Source: Haladaptatus cibarius D43 (GTDB taxonomy: Archaea; Halobacteriota; Halobacteria; Halobacteriales; Haladaptataceae). From it: a DNA stretch of 64,000 bases. Shown piece by piece: positions 43,936-52,438 of the stretch. The notes beneath the pieces were generated by a model, which saw nothing but the letters and a program-made list of their open reading frames with translations, was not told where the DNA came from and searched no databases. Each line of letters opens with the position of its first letter. Position 1 is the stretch's first letter. The position numbers were made by a program, and so were the translations under genes. The DNA is taken from the NCBI RefSeq assembly GCF_000710615.1, contig NZ_JDTH01000002.1:1604082-1668081 (forward strand), in the 5' to 3' direction.

Positions 43936-44291
43936 TTACGCCCGAGTTTCTTCCGACTGATGTTGACGCCCGTCGGCGTCACGATGAGTTGGTCGTCGCC
44001 TTTCTGGACGATGTCACCGTTGACTTCACGAGCGACCTGCTGCAGTTCGTCGGTAATTCGCTCGACAGTGGTATCTTCGGTTCGAAGTCGAGTGATGTCC
44101 GCGATGACGATGTCGCCGTCGTAGACGGCGTCTTTGATGGCGATAACATCCTGTTGGCCGCCGATTTCGGCGATGTGAACGCTCACCCGCGTTTCGTCGG
44201 GTGCAGCTTCGAAATCGTCCAAATCGAGTTCGACGTAATCCTCGGTGCTTCCAGATGGACCCTCGCCGAGAATCTTATTCATGAATCCCAT
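43932..44291 (-). CDS. sepF: Cell division protein SepF
   Basis: The 119-residue archaeal SepF, which anchors FtsZ to the membrane. It begins with the amphipathic membrane-targeting stretch MGFMNKILGE, then an acidic linker (EDYVELDLDDFEAAPDE), and the SepF core VSVHIAEIGGQQDVIAIKDA, YDGDIVIADITRLR, ITDELQQVAREVNGDIVQ and LIVTPTGVNISRKK. Haloarchaeal SepF is required for division and interacts with FtsZ2. The ATG at 44291 is chosen for the targeting helix, and a TATA-like ACTATACTC lies about 25 nt upstream. Confidence 0.92.
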   Translation of the reverse strand: MGFMNKILGEGPSGSTEDYVELDLDDFEAAPDETRVSVHIAEIGGQQDVIAIKDAVYDGDIVIADITRLRTEDTTVERITDELQQVAREVNGDIVQKGDDQLIVTPTGVNISRKKLGRN

Positions 44292-44535
44292 AGCATGATG
44301 GGGCAAGCGAACGAGTATAGTTCTTACGTCAGACGCCGCGAGAACCCGAACAACTACTGGCCGGGTTCGGAATCCGCGGAACGTGTGCACCGGACGGCCG
44401 CAAATCCATTCCGACGAGCAACTCCTGATTTGAGTCATAGCGCCAATCTTCGCGGCAATAATTGCTCATTTTCCCGTTGTTACAAATAGAGTAAATAGAT
44501 ATGCAACTATTGTTTTAAATTTCCACTATAGAAAA

Positions 44536-44543
44536 TTATATAA
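44536..44543 (+). promoter_or_regulatory. TATA box for the first Tat-secreted paralogue
   Basis: TTATATAA is centred 29 nt before the ATG at 44569, within a markedly AT-rich stretch (about 44455-44565). Confidence 0.65.
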
Positions 44544-44568
44544 TCTGGCGTAGTATTTTACTAACGGT

Positions 44569-45012
44569 ATGGTAGAGAAAGACAAACGTGCGTCACGGCG
44601 GGACGTACTCAAGCTATCGGGGACTGCCCTCGCGGCCGCGAGTGGAATTTCAATGATGGGAAGCGCAAGTGCGGACGTTCCGTGTTACGGATGTGACCCC
44701 GGAGGAGGCGGCGGTGGTGGCGGCACCGGCAGTCCTCCGTCGGCACCGAGAACGGGACTGTATCTCGTGGAAAACGGTGAGGTCGAACTCCACGGGTGGG
44801 CATCCGAGGCCGACGCCGACGTGTGGTTCGAGTGGGGCGAAGTGGGCGACGGATTCCCGAACGACACCGAACTCCGCGTCGTGGATTATTCGGGCGAGCA
44901 GTTCACCGGAAATCCGGTCGGCGAAGTGAGTGGAGTAACCTACGAATATCGCGCCGTCGCGTTCAACGCATACGGACGCACCGAGGGCGCGACGAGGACG
45001 TTCTCGTTCTAA
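44569..45012 (+). CDS. Tat-secreted Gly-rich/beta-domain protein A
   Basis: A 147-residue secreted protein. The Tat signal has SRRDVLKLSGTALAAASG and an AXA-like site at GSASAD. The mature start contains a CxxC (VPCYGCDPGG), a run of glycines, and then a beta-rich domain of about 90 residues (LYLVENGEVELHGWASEADA, VWFEWGEVGDGFPND, VTYEYRAVAFNAYGRTEGAT) with a fibronectin-III-like strand pattern. The gene 8 nt downstream is a paralogue with the same architecture. Function unknown; the cysteines may bind metal or form a disulfide outside the cell. Confidence 0.8.
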   Translation: MVEKDKRASRRDVLKLSGTALAAASGISMMGSASADVPCYGCDPGGGGGGGGTGSPPSAPRTGLYLVENGEVELHGWASEADADVWFEWGEVGDGFPNDTELRVVDYSGEQFTGNPVGEVSGVTYEYRAVAFNAYGRTEGATRTFSF

Positions 45013-45019
45013 CAAAGCC

Positions 45020-45463
45020 ATGAATAAGCAAAACGACCGTACATCACGACGCGACGTGCTCAAACTGTCCGGAACGACTCTCGCGGCGATGAGTGGCCTT
45101 TCGGTGATGGGAAGCGCAAGCGCGGATATGCCGTGCCCCGACTGCGACGACGGTGGCGGCGGCGGTGGTGGTGGTGGTACCGGTAGCCCACCAGCGGCAC
45201 CGAGAACAGGGCACTACACCGTCTCCAACGGCGAGGTAGAACTGAGCGGCTGGTCGAACGGCGACGGCGGAAATGCGTGGTTCGAGTGGGGAGAACAAGG
45301 TACTGGCTTCCCGAACGACACGGAACTGCTTCAGGTCGGGCCATACGAGACGTACACCGGACACCCAATCGGCGAAGAAAGCGGCGTGACCTACGAATAT
45401 CGGGCCGTCCTCACGAACGCCTACGGAAAAACGGAAGCACCATCACGAACGTTCAGCTTCTGA
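45020..45463 (+). CDS. Tat-secreted Gly-rich/beta-domain protein B (paralogue of A)
   Basis: A 147-residue protein with the same order of parts as its neighbour: Tat signal (SRRDVLKLSGTTLAAMSG), mature CxxC (MPCPDCDDGG), a nine-glycine run, and the beta domain (VELSGWSNGDGGNAWFEWGE, FPNDTELLQVG, VTYEYRAVLTNAYGKTEAPS). Equal length, the same motif order and only 7 nt between the genes show a tandem duplication. Signal and domain are more alike than the CxxC flanks. The pair is probably co-transcribed from the TATA box at 44536. Confidence 0.8.
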   Translation: MNKQNDRTSRRDVLKLSGTTLAAMSGLSVMGSASADMPCPDCDDGGGGGGGGGTGSPPAAPRTGHYTVSNGEVELSGWSNGDGGNAWFEWGEQGTGFPNDTELLQVGPYETYTGHPIGEESGVTYEYRAVLTNAYGKTEAPSRTFSF

Positions 45464-45624
45464 GCACGGTACCACTGGCATTTTTTATGACGGTAGGCGA
45501 GTTCTCCGTTTCAAACTGTTCCAACGAAGTATCAATAGGCGGTGGAATCGGTGGTTCCACGTTCGGTTCGTCCCTTGCAGGACAAACGGGTGGGTTTATG
45601 CCGGAAAACGACGCATTTGCGGAT

Positions 45625-46104
45625 ATGCAGGTCAAATCTCGTCATCACCTTCGAAGCGACGAGGTCAGAGAAATCGAAACGGCACTCGAAAACACGGTCG
45701 GCGTCGAACTCGATGCGGACACCTACGAACTCGTGGAGTTGGAAGGAACCGAGTTCGACCTCGTCCTCGTGGACGGCGAGCAGTTCGTCGTGTACGTCGG
45801 TGACGAACCATTCCTGACAGTACAAGGTGCAAACGCGTATCCGCCGACGAACGCAGTCGTCACGGTCGATTCCGGTGCCGTGTCGTTCGTCAGTAGCGGT
45901 GCGGACGTAATGCGCCCGGGAATCGTCGAAGCGGACGACGACATCGAATCGGGCGACCTCGTCGCCATCGCGGAAGAAACCCACGGCAAAGTACTCGCCA
46001 TCGGACGCGCGAAGACGACCGGCGACGACATGGTCGGAGATTCCGGAAAAGTAGTTGAGTCGGTTCATTACGTCGGTGACGACCTCTTCGAGTTCTCAGT
46101 TTGA
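45625..46104 (+). CDS. PUA-domain RNA-binding protein (DUF1947/MCT-1-like)
   Basis: A 159-residue protein. The N-terminal domain (MQVKSRHHLRSDEVREIETA) matches the pre-PUA domain of MCT-1-like proteins. The PUA domain (about 80-159) shows AVVTVDSGAVSFVSSGADVM, RPGIVEADDDIESGDLVAIA and VLAIGRAKTTGDDM. PUA domains bind structured RNA in translation and tRNA/rRNA modification. The ATG at 45625 is preferred because a TTTATG element lies about 28 nt before it; the in-frame ATG at 45598 sits inside that element and is the alternative. Confidence 0.82.
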   Translation: MQVKSRHHLRSDEVREIETALENTVGVELDADTYELVELEGTEFDLVLVDGEQFVVYVGDEPFLTVQGANAYPPTNAVVTVDSGAVSFVSSGADVMRPGIVEADDDIESGDLVAIAEETHGKVLAIGRAKTTGDDMVGDSGKVVESVHYVGDDLFEFSV

Positions 46105-46149
46105 AATAGTGACAAAAAGGAGAAGTGGGAGCACGGCGAACGCAGCAGT

Positions 46150-46449
46150 ATGTGGGGTTCCCGGCGGAACCGGGAGAAGACCGTCGTTTGCATCGCATGT
46201 GGCGACGCCGTCCTCCGTAGCGCGGCCCGCGAATACGACAAAGAGGGGAACCGCTGGGAGCGAAACGGCAAGTCCTTCGAGCACCTCTGTAAAGCGTGTC
46301 ACCGCGGCCTCTGTCACCAACCGCGAGACGAACTAGAAACCCTCCTCGTCGAAATCGACGCCGGAGTCATCGAACAGGAGACGTTTTTCACCCGGTACGA
46401 AACCGCTGTTCGAAATCGCTATGGCCCGCTGGAAGAGCGGGAAGGCTGA
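46150..46449 (+). CDS. Small zinc-ribbon haloarchaeal protein
   Basis: A 99-residue protein with two metal knuckles, CIACGDAVLR (residues 14-17) and CKACHRGLCHQPRDE, giving a zinc site. The rest is helical and acidic (LLVEIDAGVIEQETFFTRYE). It resembles the haloarchaeal DUF7562 group as I recall; function unknown. It stands 45 nt after the PUA gene and 42 nt before the RNase gene, all in the same direction, suggesting a cluster concerned with RNA. Confidence 0.72.
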   Translation: MWGSRRNREKTVVCIACGDAVLRSAAREYDKEGNRWERNGKSFEHLCKACHRGLCHQPRDELETLLVEIDAGVIEQETFFTRYETAVRNRYGPLEEREG

Positions 46450-46491
46450 CCAGTCGATACGACTAACTGCCCGACTCTCCTAGGTTCGGCC

Positions 46492-47775
46492 ATGACAAGC
46501 GACGCGCAGGCCGAGGCGGGAACCGCCGAAGGTCAAGGGCCGGTCGAAATTTCGCCGGAACTCGCCGAGCGACTCGAAGACAAGCGGGAGAAACTGTTCG
46601 AAAAGTTCGAGATTCGGGACAAATTTCCACAGGCCGTGATGACCGAGGCCGAAAAGCGAACCGAGGGCATCCAACAGGAGATTAAAGACGAAGCCGAAGA
46701 GCGCAAAGACCTGCGCGACATGACGACGTGGACGACAGACCCCATCGACGCACAGGACTTCGACGACGCGATTTCCGTCGAAGAGCGCGAGGACGAGTAC
46801 GTTTTGTGGGTGCACATCGCCGACGTGACTCACTACGTCAACCCGGAGACGAACATGTGGGAGGAAGCGGTCAAACGCGGCAACACGGTGTATCTGCCGT
46901 CCTACACAATTCACATGCTCCCGCCGATGCTGGCGGAGACGGTCTGTTCTCTGGTGCCCAACGAAGACCGACTCGCGCACACGGTGGAGATGCACCTCGA
47001 CAAGGAGAACCTCTCCTACGAAACCATCGACATCTACAAATCCGTCATCCAGAGCGACGAGCGACTCACTTACGCGCAGGCAGAGGAACGCATCGACGAC
47101 GAAGACGCTCCACTTCACGAGGAGTGCAAACTGTCGTTCGAACTCGCAGACCAGATGCACGAACAGCGCAAAGAGGACGGCAGTCTCGTCCTCAACCCGC
47201 GGCGTGACCGCGCACATACCCTCATCGAGGAGTCGATGCTGAAGGCGAACAAGGCGGTCACACACGAACTGATGTGGGGCCGAGGGGTCGAGGCGATGTA
47301 CCGCGTCCACCCGCAACCGACGCCGGACGAGTGGAGCAAGGCGCTTCGGGAGATACAGGATTTGGACGGCGTCTCGATTCCGGGCAGTACGTGGGACGAC
47401 CCACGAAAAGCGGTCAACGCCACGCTCGAAGAGGCACCGCGCCGACAACTCGACAAGATTCAGTGGGCCGTGATGAAGGTGATGCCGCGAGCGCGATACA
47501 TGAGCGACCCGTTCGGCGGGCATCACGCGCTCAACTTCGAGATTTACGGTCACTTCACCAGTCCGATTCGCCGCCTCTCCGACCTCATCAACCACTGGAT
47601 CGTCTACTCGAACGACGTTCCGGAAGACCTCGTTGCGCTCTGTGACCGCGCCAGCGACAAACAGGCCGACGCCGAGGCCTGCGAACGCGAGTACAAACAG
47701 TATTTGGAGGAAGTCGGACTCAACCCGAACGCGGTCAACAACCGCGGCATCGAAATTGTCGAAGAAGACGACTAA
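46492..47775 (+). CDS. rnr: RNB-domain exoribonuclease (haloarchaeal RNase R)
   Basis: A 427-residue protein that is essentially an RNase II/R catalytic domain with a short N-terminal helix. The metal-binding aspartates lie in DPIDAQDFDDAISVE. WVHIADVTHYVNPETNMWEE, RGNTVYLPSYTIHMLPPMLA and GHFTSPIRRLSDLINHW are further RNB motifs. Family members digest RNA 3' to 5'. It lacks the cold-shock and S1 domains of bacterial RNase R, as in known haloarchaeal versions. It follows a zinc-ribbon gene and precedes a uracil-DNA glycosylase gene by 30 nt. Confidence 0.93.
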   Translation: MTSDAQAEAGTAEGQGPVEISPELAERLEDKREKLFEKFEIRDKFPQAVMTEAEKRTEGIQQEIKDEAEERKDLRDMTTWTTDPIDAQDFDDAISVEEREDEYVLWVHIADVTHYVNPETNMWEEAVKRGNTVYLPSYTIHMLPPMLAETVCSLVPNEDRLAHTVEMHLDKENLSYETIDIYKSVIQSDERLTYAQAEERIDDEDAPLHEECKLSFELADQMHEQRKEDGSLVLNPRRDRAHTLIEESMLKANKAVTHELMWGRGVEAMYRVHPQPTPDEWSKALREIQDLDGVSIPGSTWDDPRKAVNATLEEAPRRQLDKIQWAVMKVMPRARYMSDPFGGHHALNFEIYGHFTSPIRRLSDLINHWIVYSNDVPEDLVALCDRASDKQADAEACEREYKQYLEEVGLNPNAVNNRGIEIVEEDD

Positions 47776-47805
47776 GACGACAAACGACGATCAATCGAAA
47801 ATCGA

Positions 47806-48420
47806 ATGCCGCCGTTTCCTGACTCGCGCAACGTTCTCTCGCCGAACTGCTCACGATGTCCCGAACTCGTTTCGTGTCGAAATCGGATTTCGTGGGGAAC
47901 CGGGCCGCTCAATGCTGACGTGATGGTCGTCGGTGAAGCACCCGGTTACGGCGACCCCGACGCAGAACAGTGGCAAGGCGGTAACTGGACAGGAATGGCG
48001 TACACCACGCGCTACTCGGGCGGAAAAATTCGCTCGCTGTTCGCCGAACTCGGCTACGAACCCTACTTTACGAACGCCGTTAAATGCTTTCCCGAAGGGG
48101 AAGACGGTTCGAATCGGGAACCACGCAAAAGCGAACTCGACAACTGTTTCGCCCACCTGCGAGCGGAAATCGAGCAGGTGAACCCCGATGTCGTCGTTCC
48201 GACGGGAAAACACGCCACCAAAGCCCTGTTCGATTTCGAATCCATTCGGTTGGACGGCTTTCTCGACTGTGTTCTCTCCCCGGTTGAATGCGAACGGCTC
48301 GGCGTGATGTCGTTACCACTGTTGCACCCATCGTACGACAATATCTGGATTGGACGACTCGGATACGACCGAGCGGAGTACGTCACCGCCATCGGGGACG
48401 AACTCGCAAAACTCCGCTAA
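47806..48420 (+). CDS. Uracil-DNA glycosylase superfamily protein
   Basis: A 204-residue protein that should remove uracil from DNA. The active-site motif VVGEAPGYGDPDAEQ matches the family 4/5 GEAPG block. Early cysteines (CSRCPELVSCRNR) and a later Cys in YFTNAVKCFPEGEDG are placed as in the iron-sulfur type. The second motif is LLHPSYDNIW. The protein therefore looks like a Fe-S UDG, although one or more cysteine positions should be checked by alignment. Its stop abuts the HalOD1 gene stop, tail to tail. Confidence 0.88.
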   Translation: MPPFPDSRNVLSPNCSRCPELVSCRNRISWGTGPLNADVMVVGEAPGYGDPDAEQWQGGNWTGMAYTTRYSGGKIRSLFAELGYEPYFTNAVKCFPEGEDGSNREPRKSELDNCFAHLRAEIEQVNPDVVVPTGKHATKALFDFESIRLDGFLDCVLSPVECERLGVMSLPLLHPSYDNIWIGRLGYDRAEYVTAIGDELAKLR

Positions 48421-48726
48421 CTATTCGTCAGCAGGAGTGTGTTCGGAGGTTCCCGAAGCGGCGCTCTGATTGTCGTGTACGTGTATCCACCCATCACTCT
48501 CGTAGGTGATTCGATAGCCTCGGTACGTGAAGACAGCCCTTCCGCCGCGTCTGAACTTACCATCGACTCGCGGTTGGAACAGCGAATCCAGTGCATCCGG
48601 GTCTACGGCGTCGTACAGTTGCGGACGGATTTCGTCCGGCGACAAACCTTCGTAGTCTGCAATCGCATTGATGACGGCAGTGCTTGGGCGTTCATCGTCC
48701 TCCAAGCGGTAGGAAGTTCGGTCCAT
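48421..48726 (-). CDS. HalOD1 output domain protein
   Basis: A 101-residue protein consisting of a single HalOD1 domain: PSTAVINAIADYEGLSPDEI, YDAVDPDALDSLF and the C-terminal sheet VFTYRGYRITYESDGWIHVH. HalOD1 is a haloarchaeal output domain often fused to receiver domains in signal transduction, or encoded alone as here. Partner and signal are unknown. It converges on the uracil-DNA glycosylase gene without a gap. Confidence 0.85.
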   Translation of the reverse strand: MDRTSYRLEDDERPSTAVINAIADYEGLSPDEIRPQLYDAVDPDALDSLFQPRVDGKFRRGGRAVFTYRGYRITYESDGWIHVHDNQSAASGTSEHTPADE

Positions 48727-48837
48727 TCCGGTACTGCTGAGGAGGATTCGTCAGCAGATAAGTATGACGGATGAATCTGTCCAAATCCAATTATAAACAC
48801 CGTAATTTCCCAAATACGAAATAATTCCGACTATCAG

Positions 48838-49314
48838 TCACTCGGAGACTTCGTCCTGACCGAAATGGTCGAACGGTTGTACACGTTCGTCTTTCACGAG
48901 CACTTCGTTGACCACATCCAATCCGATTTCGTCGAGCGTCTTTCCGACGGCCGTGACTTCCTCACGAGTCGGCGCAACCGCTTCGACGTGAACGTTCTCG
49001 ACACCAGCCATAATCTCCTTAACGTTTACCACGCCATCTACGGAGAGCGCGCGTTCCGAAAGTTCCTCGCGGCGGGGTATCGCCGCGGTACAGATGAAGA
49101 GGACACGAAGTGGGAACTCGGCGTTGTGATAGTCAATTTGCGGGTGATACCCCTTGATGATGTCTTCGTCTTCGAGTCGCTGCAGCCGATTGCCGACCGT
49201 GCTGGCCGAGACGCCGACCGCTTCGCCAATTTCGGTCGTGGTCGTGTTACGCGCGTCTTTTTGAAGCAGGTGCAGAATGCCGCGGTCAACGTCATCGAGT
49301 GAATCCTTGCTCAT
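48838..49314 (-). CDS. Lrp/AsnC family transcription regulator
   Basis: A 158-residue regulator. The N-terminal winged helix reads LDDVDRGILHLLQKDARNTT, TEIGEAVGVSASTVGNRLQR and LEDEDIIKGYHPQIDY, which is the classic Lrp DNA-binding unit. The C-terminal half has the RAM/ACT-like fold (VLFICTAAIPRREELSERAL, VNVKEIMAGVENVHVEAVA) that senses amino acids and forms oligomers. The ATG at 49314 is chosen because homology begins MSKDSLDDVDRGIL; a longer frame upstream (to 49464) crosses a hairpin-rich stretch and is unlikely. Targets unknown. Confidence 0.92.
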   Translation of the reverse strand: MSKDSLDDVDRGILHLLQKDARNTTTTEIGEAVGVSASTVGNRLQRLEDEDIIKGYHPQIDYHNAEFPLRVLFICTAAIPRREELSERALSVDGVVNVKEIMAGVENVHVEAVAPTREEVTAVGKTLDEIGLDVVNEVLVKDERVQPFDHFGQDEVSE

Positions 49315-49891
49315 AATGGTGAATATTGAAATCGTCGCTGTTGGTTGTTGGTTGCTGTCCGAAAAAGTCGGCATGAGTTCGAGATGACAAACTTTCGTGG
49401 GAGGCATGGCCGAAACTTGGCGAGAGGCCAGCTCGCCACCAGGGCCTCCGGCGCCGTCGAACACGTGCCGGGTCTGTCACACCCGGGCTCCGGGCGTATT
49501 TCATACGAAGACCGCTACCCCCTTCATTATATTCCGAATAACGGGGACGGAGCCCGACCGAACGGTGTGAAACGGTTGGATATACTGGAATAGGCTGTTT
49601 GGTTGGAATCGGGGGTTTAGGTGGGTTTTTGGAGTTGAATTCGGTATGAAACGGTGGTTGAGATGGGGAAATCGGAGGGAGATTAGCGAGGTGATGATTG
49701 AATGATAGCGAATGAAATGAGCGATAGGCAAGTTAGCCAATGACTGGGTCACGCGTCTTGTCTAATTGAAATCCTGCTCGTCCATCCCTCACTGCGTTCG
49801 TCGTGGACTCGCCGGGACTGAGCAAACGGCGGTCTGTTTGCGAAGGTCGGCGAGTCCACTACTTGAACGGAACGCAGTGGAGTGAAAGTAG
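49315..49891. other. 577-nt gene-free region between lrp and tRNA-Ala
   Basis: No credible gene. The left part (about 49400-49486) is hairpin-rich (GGAGGC with GCCTCC, GGCGAG with CTCGCC, CCGGGT with ACCCGG). The middle (49560-49750) is AT- and purine-rich with TTGGAATCGGGGGTTTAGG-like stretches. The right part repeats the tRNA-Ala 3' end, as listed below. Confidence 0.55.
49803..49817. repeat. Direct duplicate of the tRNA-Ala 3' end
   Basis: GTGGACTCGCCGGGA, the complement of the last bases of the tRNA-Ala (acceptor and part of the T stem), matches 49891-49905 in the same direction. 73 nt separate the two copies. It may be an old attachment site. Confidence 0.6.
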
Positions 49892-49902
49892 TGGACTCGC
49901 CG
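49848..49902. repeat. Perfect 16-bp inverted repeat overlapping tRNA-Ala 3' end
   Basis: CGGCGAGTCCACTACT (49848-49863) and AGTAGTGGACTCGCCG (49887-49902). The right arm covers the 3' end of the tRNA, so the left arm is a tRNA fragment in the opposite direction. Confidence 0.75.
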
Positions 49903-49963
49903 GGATTTGAACCCGGGGCCTCTTCCTTGCGAAGGAAGCGATCTGCCACTGATCTACGAGCCC
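49892..49963 (-). tRNA. tRNA-Ala (anticodon CGC)
   Basis: A 72-nt cloverleaf on the minus strand. The acceptor stem GGGCTCG pairs with CGAGTCC and includes the G3-U70 wobble that marks alanine tRNAs. The anticodon stem CTTCC/GGAAG holds the loop TTCGCAA (anticodon CGC, codon GCG). The T arm is CCCGG-GTTCAAAT-CCCGG and the discriminator base is A. CCA is not encoded and no intron is seen. Confidence 0.95.
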
Positions 49964-49968
49964 TCGAA

Positions 49969-50586
49969 CTATTGTACCGCCCGGTCGTTACTTGTAGCTT
50001 GTGTTTCGACGCGCAGGATGTGAAGTCGTCCCGCGATAAGACCGACCGCGAAGCCTGTGAAGTGGGCGATGAGGGCCACGCCGGGCGAGGCCGTCATCAA
50101 GGTGGCGAGCAAGGCGAGGCCGAACACGACCGCGATTTGCGCACGCCGTGAGAGGTGCAGCCTTCCGAACACTGCATCCGCCACCGGATTTCCGGCGATG
50201 AGATAGCCAAAGAGGCCGAATACCGCGCCACTGGCTCCGAGGACGCCGATAGGATCCGCAGAGAACAGCCCACCAATCCAAATCTGTGCCACGCCCGCCA
50301 CGATTCCGACCGTCAGGAAGTAGGCGTGGAATCGGAATTTCGTCGTCACGCGCTCAATGAGGACGCCAGCGAACACTAGGGCAATCGCATTGGAAAGCAG
50401 ATGCCCAAGGCTGACGTGGGAGTAGACGCTCAGTGGGAGCGTCCACGGATGCACGGCCACCGGTGGAGAGAGTGCGAACAGGCTCACCATCAATGCAGGA
50501 CTGACGAGCCGAATCACCGACTGGAGGACGTACACGATACAGAAAACGATGAGCGTCTGTATCGTAGGAGAGCGCGAAAGACGCAT
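49969..50586 (-). CDS. Rhomboid family intramembrane serine protease
   Basis: A 205-residue membrane protein with six hydrophobic segments. The catalytic serine is Ser119 in LGASGAVFG and the partner histidine is His175 in ALIAHFTGFAVG. The upstream HLLSN (His62) matches the HxxxN motif of the rhomboid core, so the dyad and oxyanion residues are intact. Substrates of haloarchaeal rhomboids are mostly unknown. The gene ends 6 nt before the tRNA-Ala gene in the same direction. Confidence 0.92.
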   Translation of the reverse strand: MRLSRSPTIQTLIVFCIVYVLQSVIRLVSPALMVSLFALSPPVAVHPWTLPLSVYSHVSLGHLLSNAIALVFAGVLIERVTTKFRFHAYFLTVGIVAGVAQIWIGGLFSADPIGVLGASGAVFGLFGYLIAGNPVADAVFGRLHLSRRAQIAVVFGLALLATLMTASPGVALIAHFTGFAVGLIAGRLHILRVETQATSNDRAVQ

Positions 50587-50707
50587 AGCGTCTACTTGCG
50601 ACTCAAACTACAAAAATCGAATCCCGCCGAAAACCGTGTTTTGACGACGCTGTCGCTGGTCGGCATGAGAAAGTGGAAAATTGAGGTCGAAGAAGCGACC
50701 GTGTCGC

Positions 50708-51016
50708 TTAGTCTTCGAGAACGATTTCGATGCTCACGTCGTTCGGAACCTGAATGCGCATCAACTGTCGAAGCGCGCGTTCATCGGCGTCTAAGTCGAT
50801 GAGGCGCTTGTGGACGCGCATCTCCCAGTGTTCCCACGTCGCGGTTCCCTCTCCGTCAGGGGACTTGCGAGTTGGGATTTCCAGCGTCTTCGTCGGGAGC
50901 GGAATCGGGCCGCTCAGGGAGACGCCGGTTTTCTCGGCTATCTCGCGGACATCGTCGCAGATGTCGTCGAGGTCCGAGGGGTTGGCTCCTGCGAGTCGGA
51001 CTCGTGCCTGTTGCAT
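50708..51016 (-). CDS. rpsJ: 30S ribosomal protein S10
   Basis: A 102-residue ribosomal protein uS10: [59 protein letters not shown]. It belongs to the small-subunit head. It lies 3 nt after the EF-1alpha gene, so the two are co-transcribed, the usual archaeal tef1-rpsJ pair. The downstream gap to the rhomboid gene (121 nt) shows no gene. Confidence 0.98.
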   Translation of the reverse strand: MQQARVRLAGANPSDLDDICDDVREIAEKTGVSLSGPIPLPTKTLEIPTRKSPDGEGTATWEHWEMRVHKRLIDLDADERALRQLMRIQVPNDVSIEIVLED

Positions 51017-51019
51017 CGT

Positions 51020-52285
51020 TTATTTCTCGTTGACTTCGAGGACTTTACCGGCCGCGATGGTCTGACCCATGTCACGGACAGCGAAGGAACCGAGTTCCGG
51101 GATTTCGCCGGACGGCTCGATGCTGAGTGGCTTCTGTGGTCGAACCGTCACGACGGCGGCGTCACCGGATTTGATGAAGTCTGGGTTCTCCTCGGCGACT
51201 TCGCCCGTCTTGGGGTCGAGCTTGTGGTTAATTTCCTCGACGGTACAGGCGACCTGTGCCGTATGGGCGTGGAAGACCGGCGTGTAGCCAGCCGTGATGA
51301 CGGACGGGTGCTGCATCACGACGAGCTGGGCCTTGAACGTCTCTGCGACCTTTGGCGGGTTGTCGGCTGGGCCACACACGTCACCGCGACGGATGTCGTC
51401 CTTGCCGATGCCACGCACGTTGAAACCGACGTTGTCGCCGGGTTCAGCTTTTGGCACCTCTTCGTGGTGCATCTCGACGGTCTTGACTTCGCCGCCGACG
51501 TCGCTTGGCTGGAACGAAACGTTGTCGCCCGTGTTCAGGACACCAGTCTCGATACGTCCGACTGGGACTGTACCGATACCGGAAATCGTGTACACGTCCT
51601 GAATTGGCAGACGGAGGTCGGCATTCGTTGGCGGTTCCGGTGCTTCGAGGTTGTTGAGTGCCTCGAGCAGGATTTCGCCGTCATACCACGACGTGTTGTC
51701 GCTTTCCTCTGCGATGTTGTCGCCCTCGAACGCCGAAATCGGGATAAACTCGGCGTCGTCGGTGTTGAATCGAACCTGCTTGAGCAGGTCTTTGACCTCG
51801 GAGACGACATCCTTGTAGGAGTCTTCCGAGTAGTCGACGACGTCCATCTTATTGATGGCGATGATGAGCTCGTCGATTCCCAGCGTACGAGCGAGGAAGA
51901 CGTGCTCTTGGGTCTGGGGCGCGACACCGTCGTCTGCCGCGACGACGAGAACCGCGTTGTCTGCCTGCGAGGCACCCGTGATCATGTTCTTCACGAAGTC
52001 ACGGTGACCCGGACAGTCGACGATGGTGAAGTAGTAGTCGTCGGTGTCGAACTCTTGGTGGGCGATGTCGATGGTGACACCACGTTCTCGCTCTTCTGCG
52101 AGGTTGTCCATCACGTAGGCGAATTCGAATCCACCTTTGCCTTTCTCTTCGGCTTCTTCTTTGTGCTGTTCGATGACGTGCTCGGGTACGCTCCCCGTCT
52201 CGTAGAGGAGTCGCCCGACCAGCGTGCTCTTACCGTGGTCAACGTGGCCGATAATGGCCAAGTTCTGGTGTGGTTTGTCGCTCAT
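51020..52285 (-). CDS. tef1: Translation elongation factor EF-1 alpha
   Basis: GTPase that brings aminoacyl-tRNA to the ribosome. The 421-residue protein has G1 GHVDHGKST, the switch region [14 protein letters not shown]3 DCPGHRDF, G4 NKMD and two beta-barrel domains ([37 protein letters not shown]). A TATA-like AAATAAAT lies about 33 nt upstream of the start on the minus strand. rpsJ follows 3 nt downstream. Confidence 0.98.
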   Translation of the reverse strand: MSDKPHQNLAIIGHVDHGKSTLVGRLLYETGSVPEHVIEQHKEEAEEKGKGGFEFAYVMDNLAEERERGVTIDIAHQEFDTDDYYFTIVDCPGHRDFVKNMITGASQADNAVLVVAADDGVAPQTQEHVFLARTLGIDELIIAINKMDVVDYSEDSYKDVVSEVKDLLKQVRFNTDDAEFIPISAFEGDNIAEESDNTSWYDGEILLEALNNLEAPEPPTNADLRLPIQDVYTISGIGTVPVGRIETGVLNTGDNVSFQPSDVGGEVKTVEMHHEEVPKAEPGDNVGFNVRGIGKDDIRRGDVCGPADNPPKVAETFKAQLVVMQHPSVITAGYTPVFHAHTAQVACTVEEINHKLDPKTGEVAEENPDFIKSGDAAVVTVRPQKPLSIEPSGEIPELGSFAVRDMGQTIAAGKVLEVNEK

Positions 52286-52438
52286 TGGTATCTCACGCGA
52301 AGACGCGCTCTGTCGGATTTATTTGGCAGAAGCGGTTAAAACCATTTCGATACGTCTTGCAGGGCATCTTCCCGCCGTCTGGCGGTTAGTGGGAACAATT
52401 GACATGGGCGAACTATGAAACAAATCGGACTATTTGGC

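Noticed and set aside
44297-44489. 64-codon plus-strand frame upstream of the Tat-secreted genes
   Set aside because: It overlaps the sepF promoter on the other strand, has no motif and mixed codon use.
49315-49464. Longer Lrp start at 49464
   Set aside because: The extra 50 residues come from a hairpin-rich region and do not resemble any Lrp N-terminus.
49501-49752. 83-codon frame on the minus strand between lrp and tRNA-Ala
   Set aside because: It arises from an AT- and purine-rich stretch, with His/Pro/Asn-rich composition unlike the acidic proteins around it.
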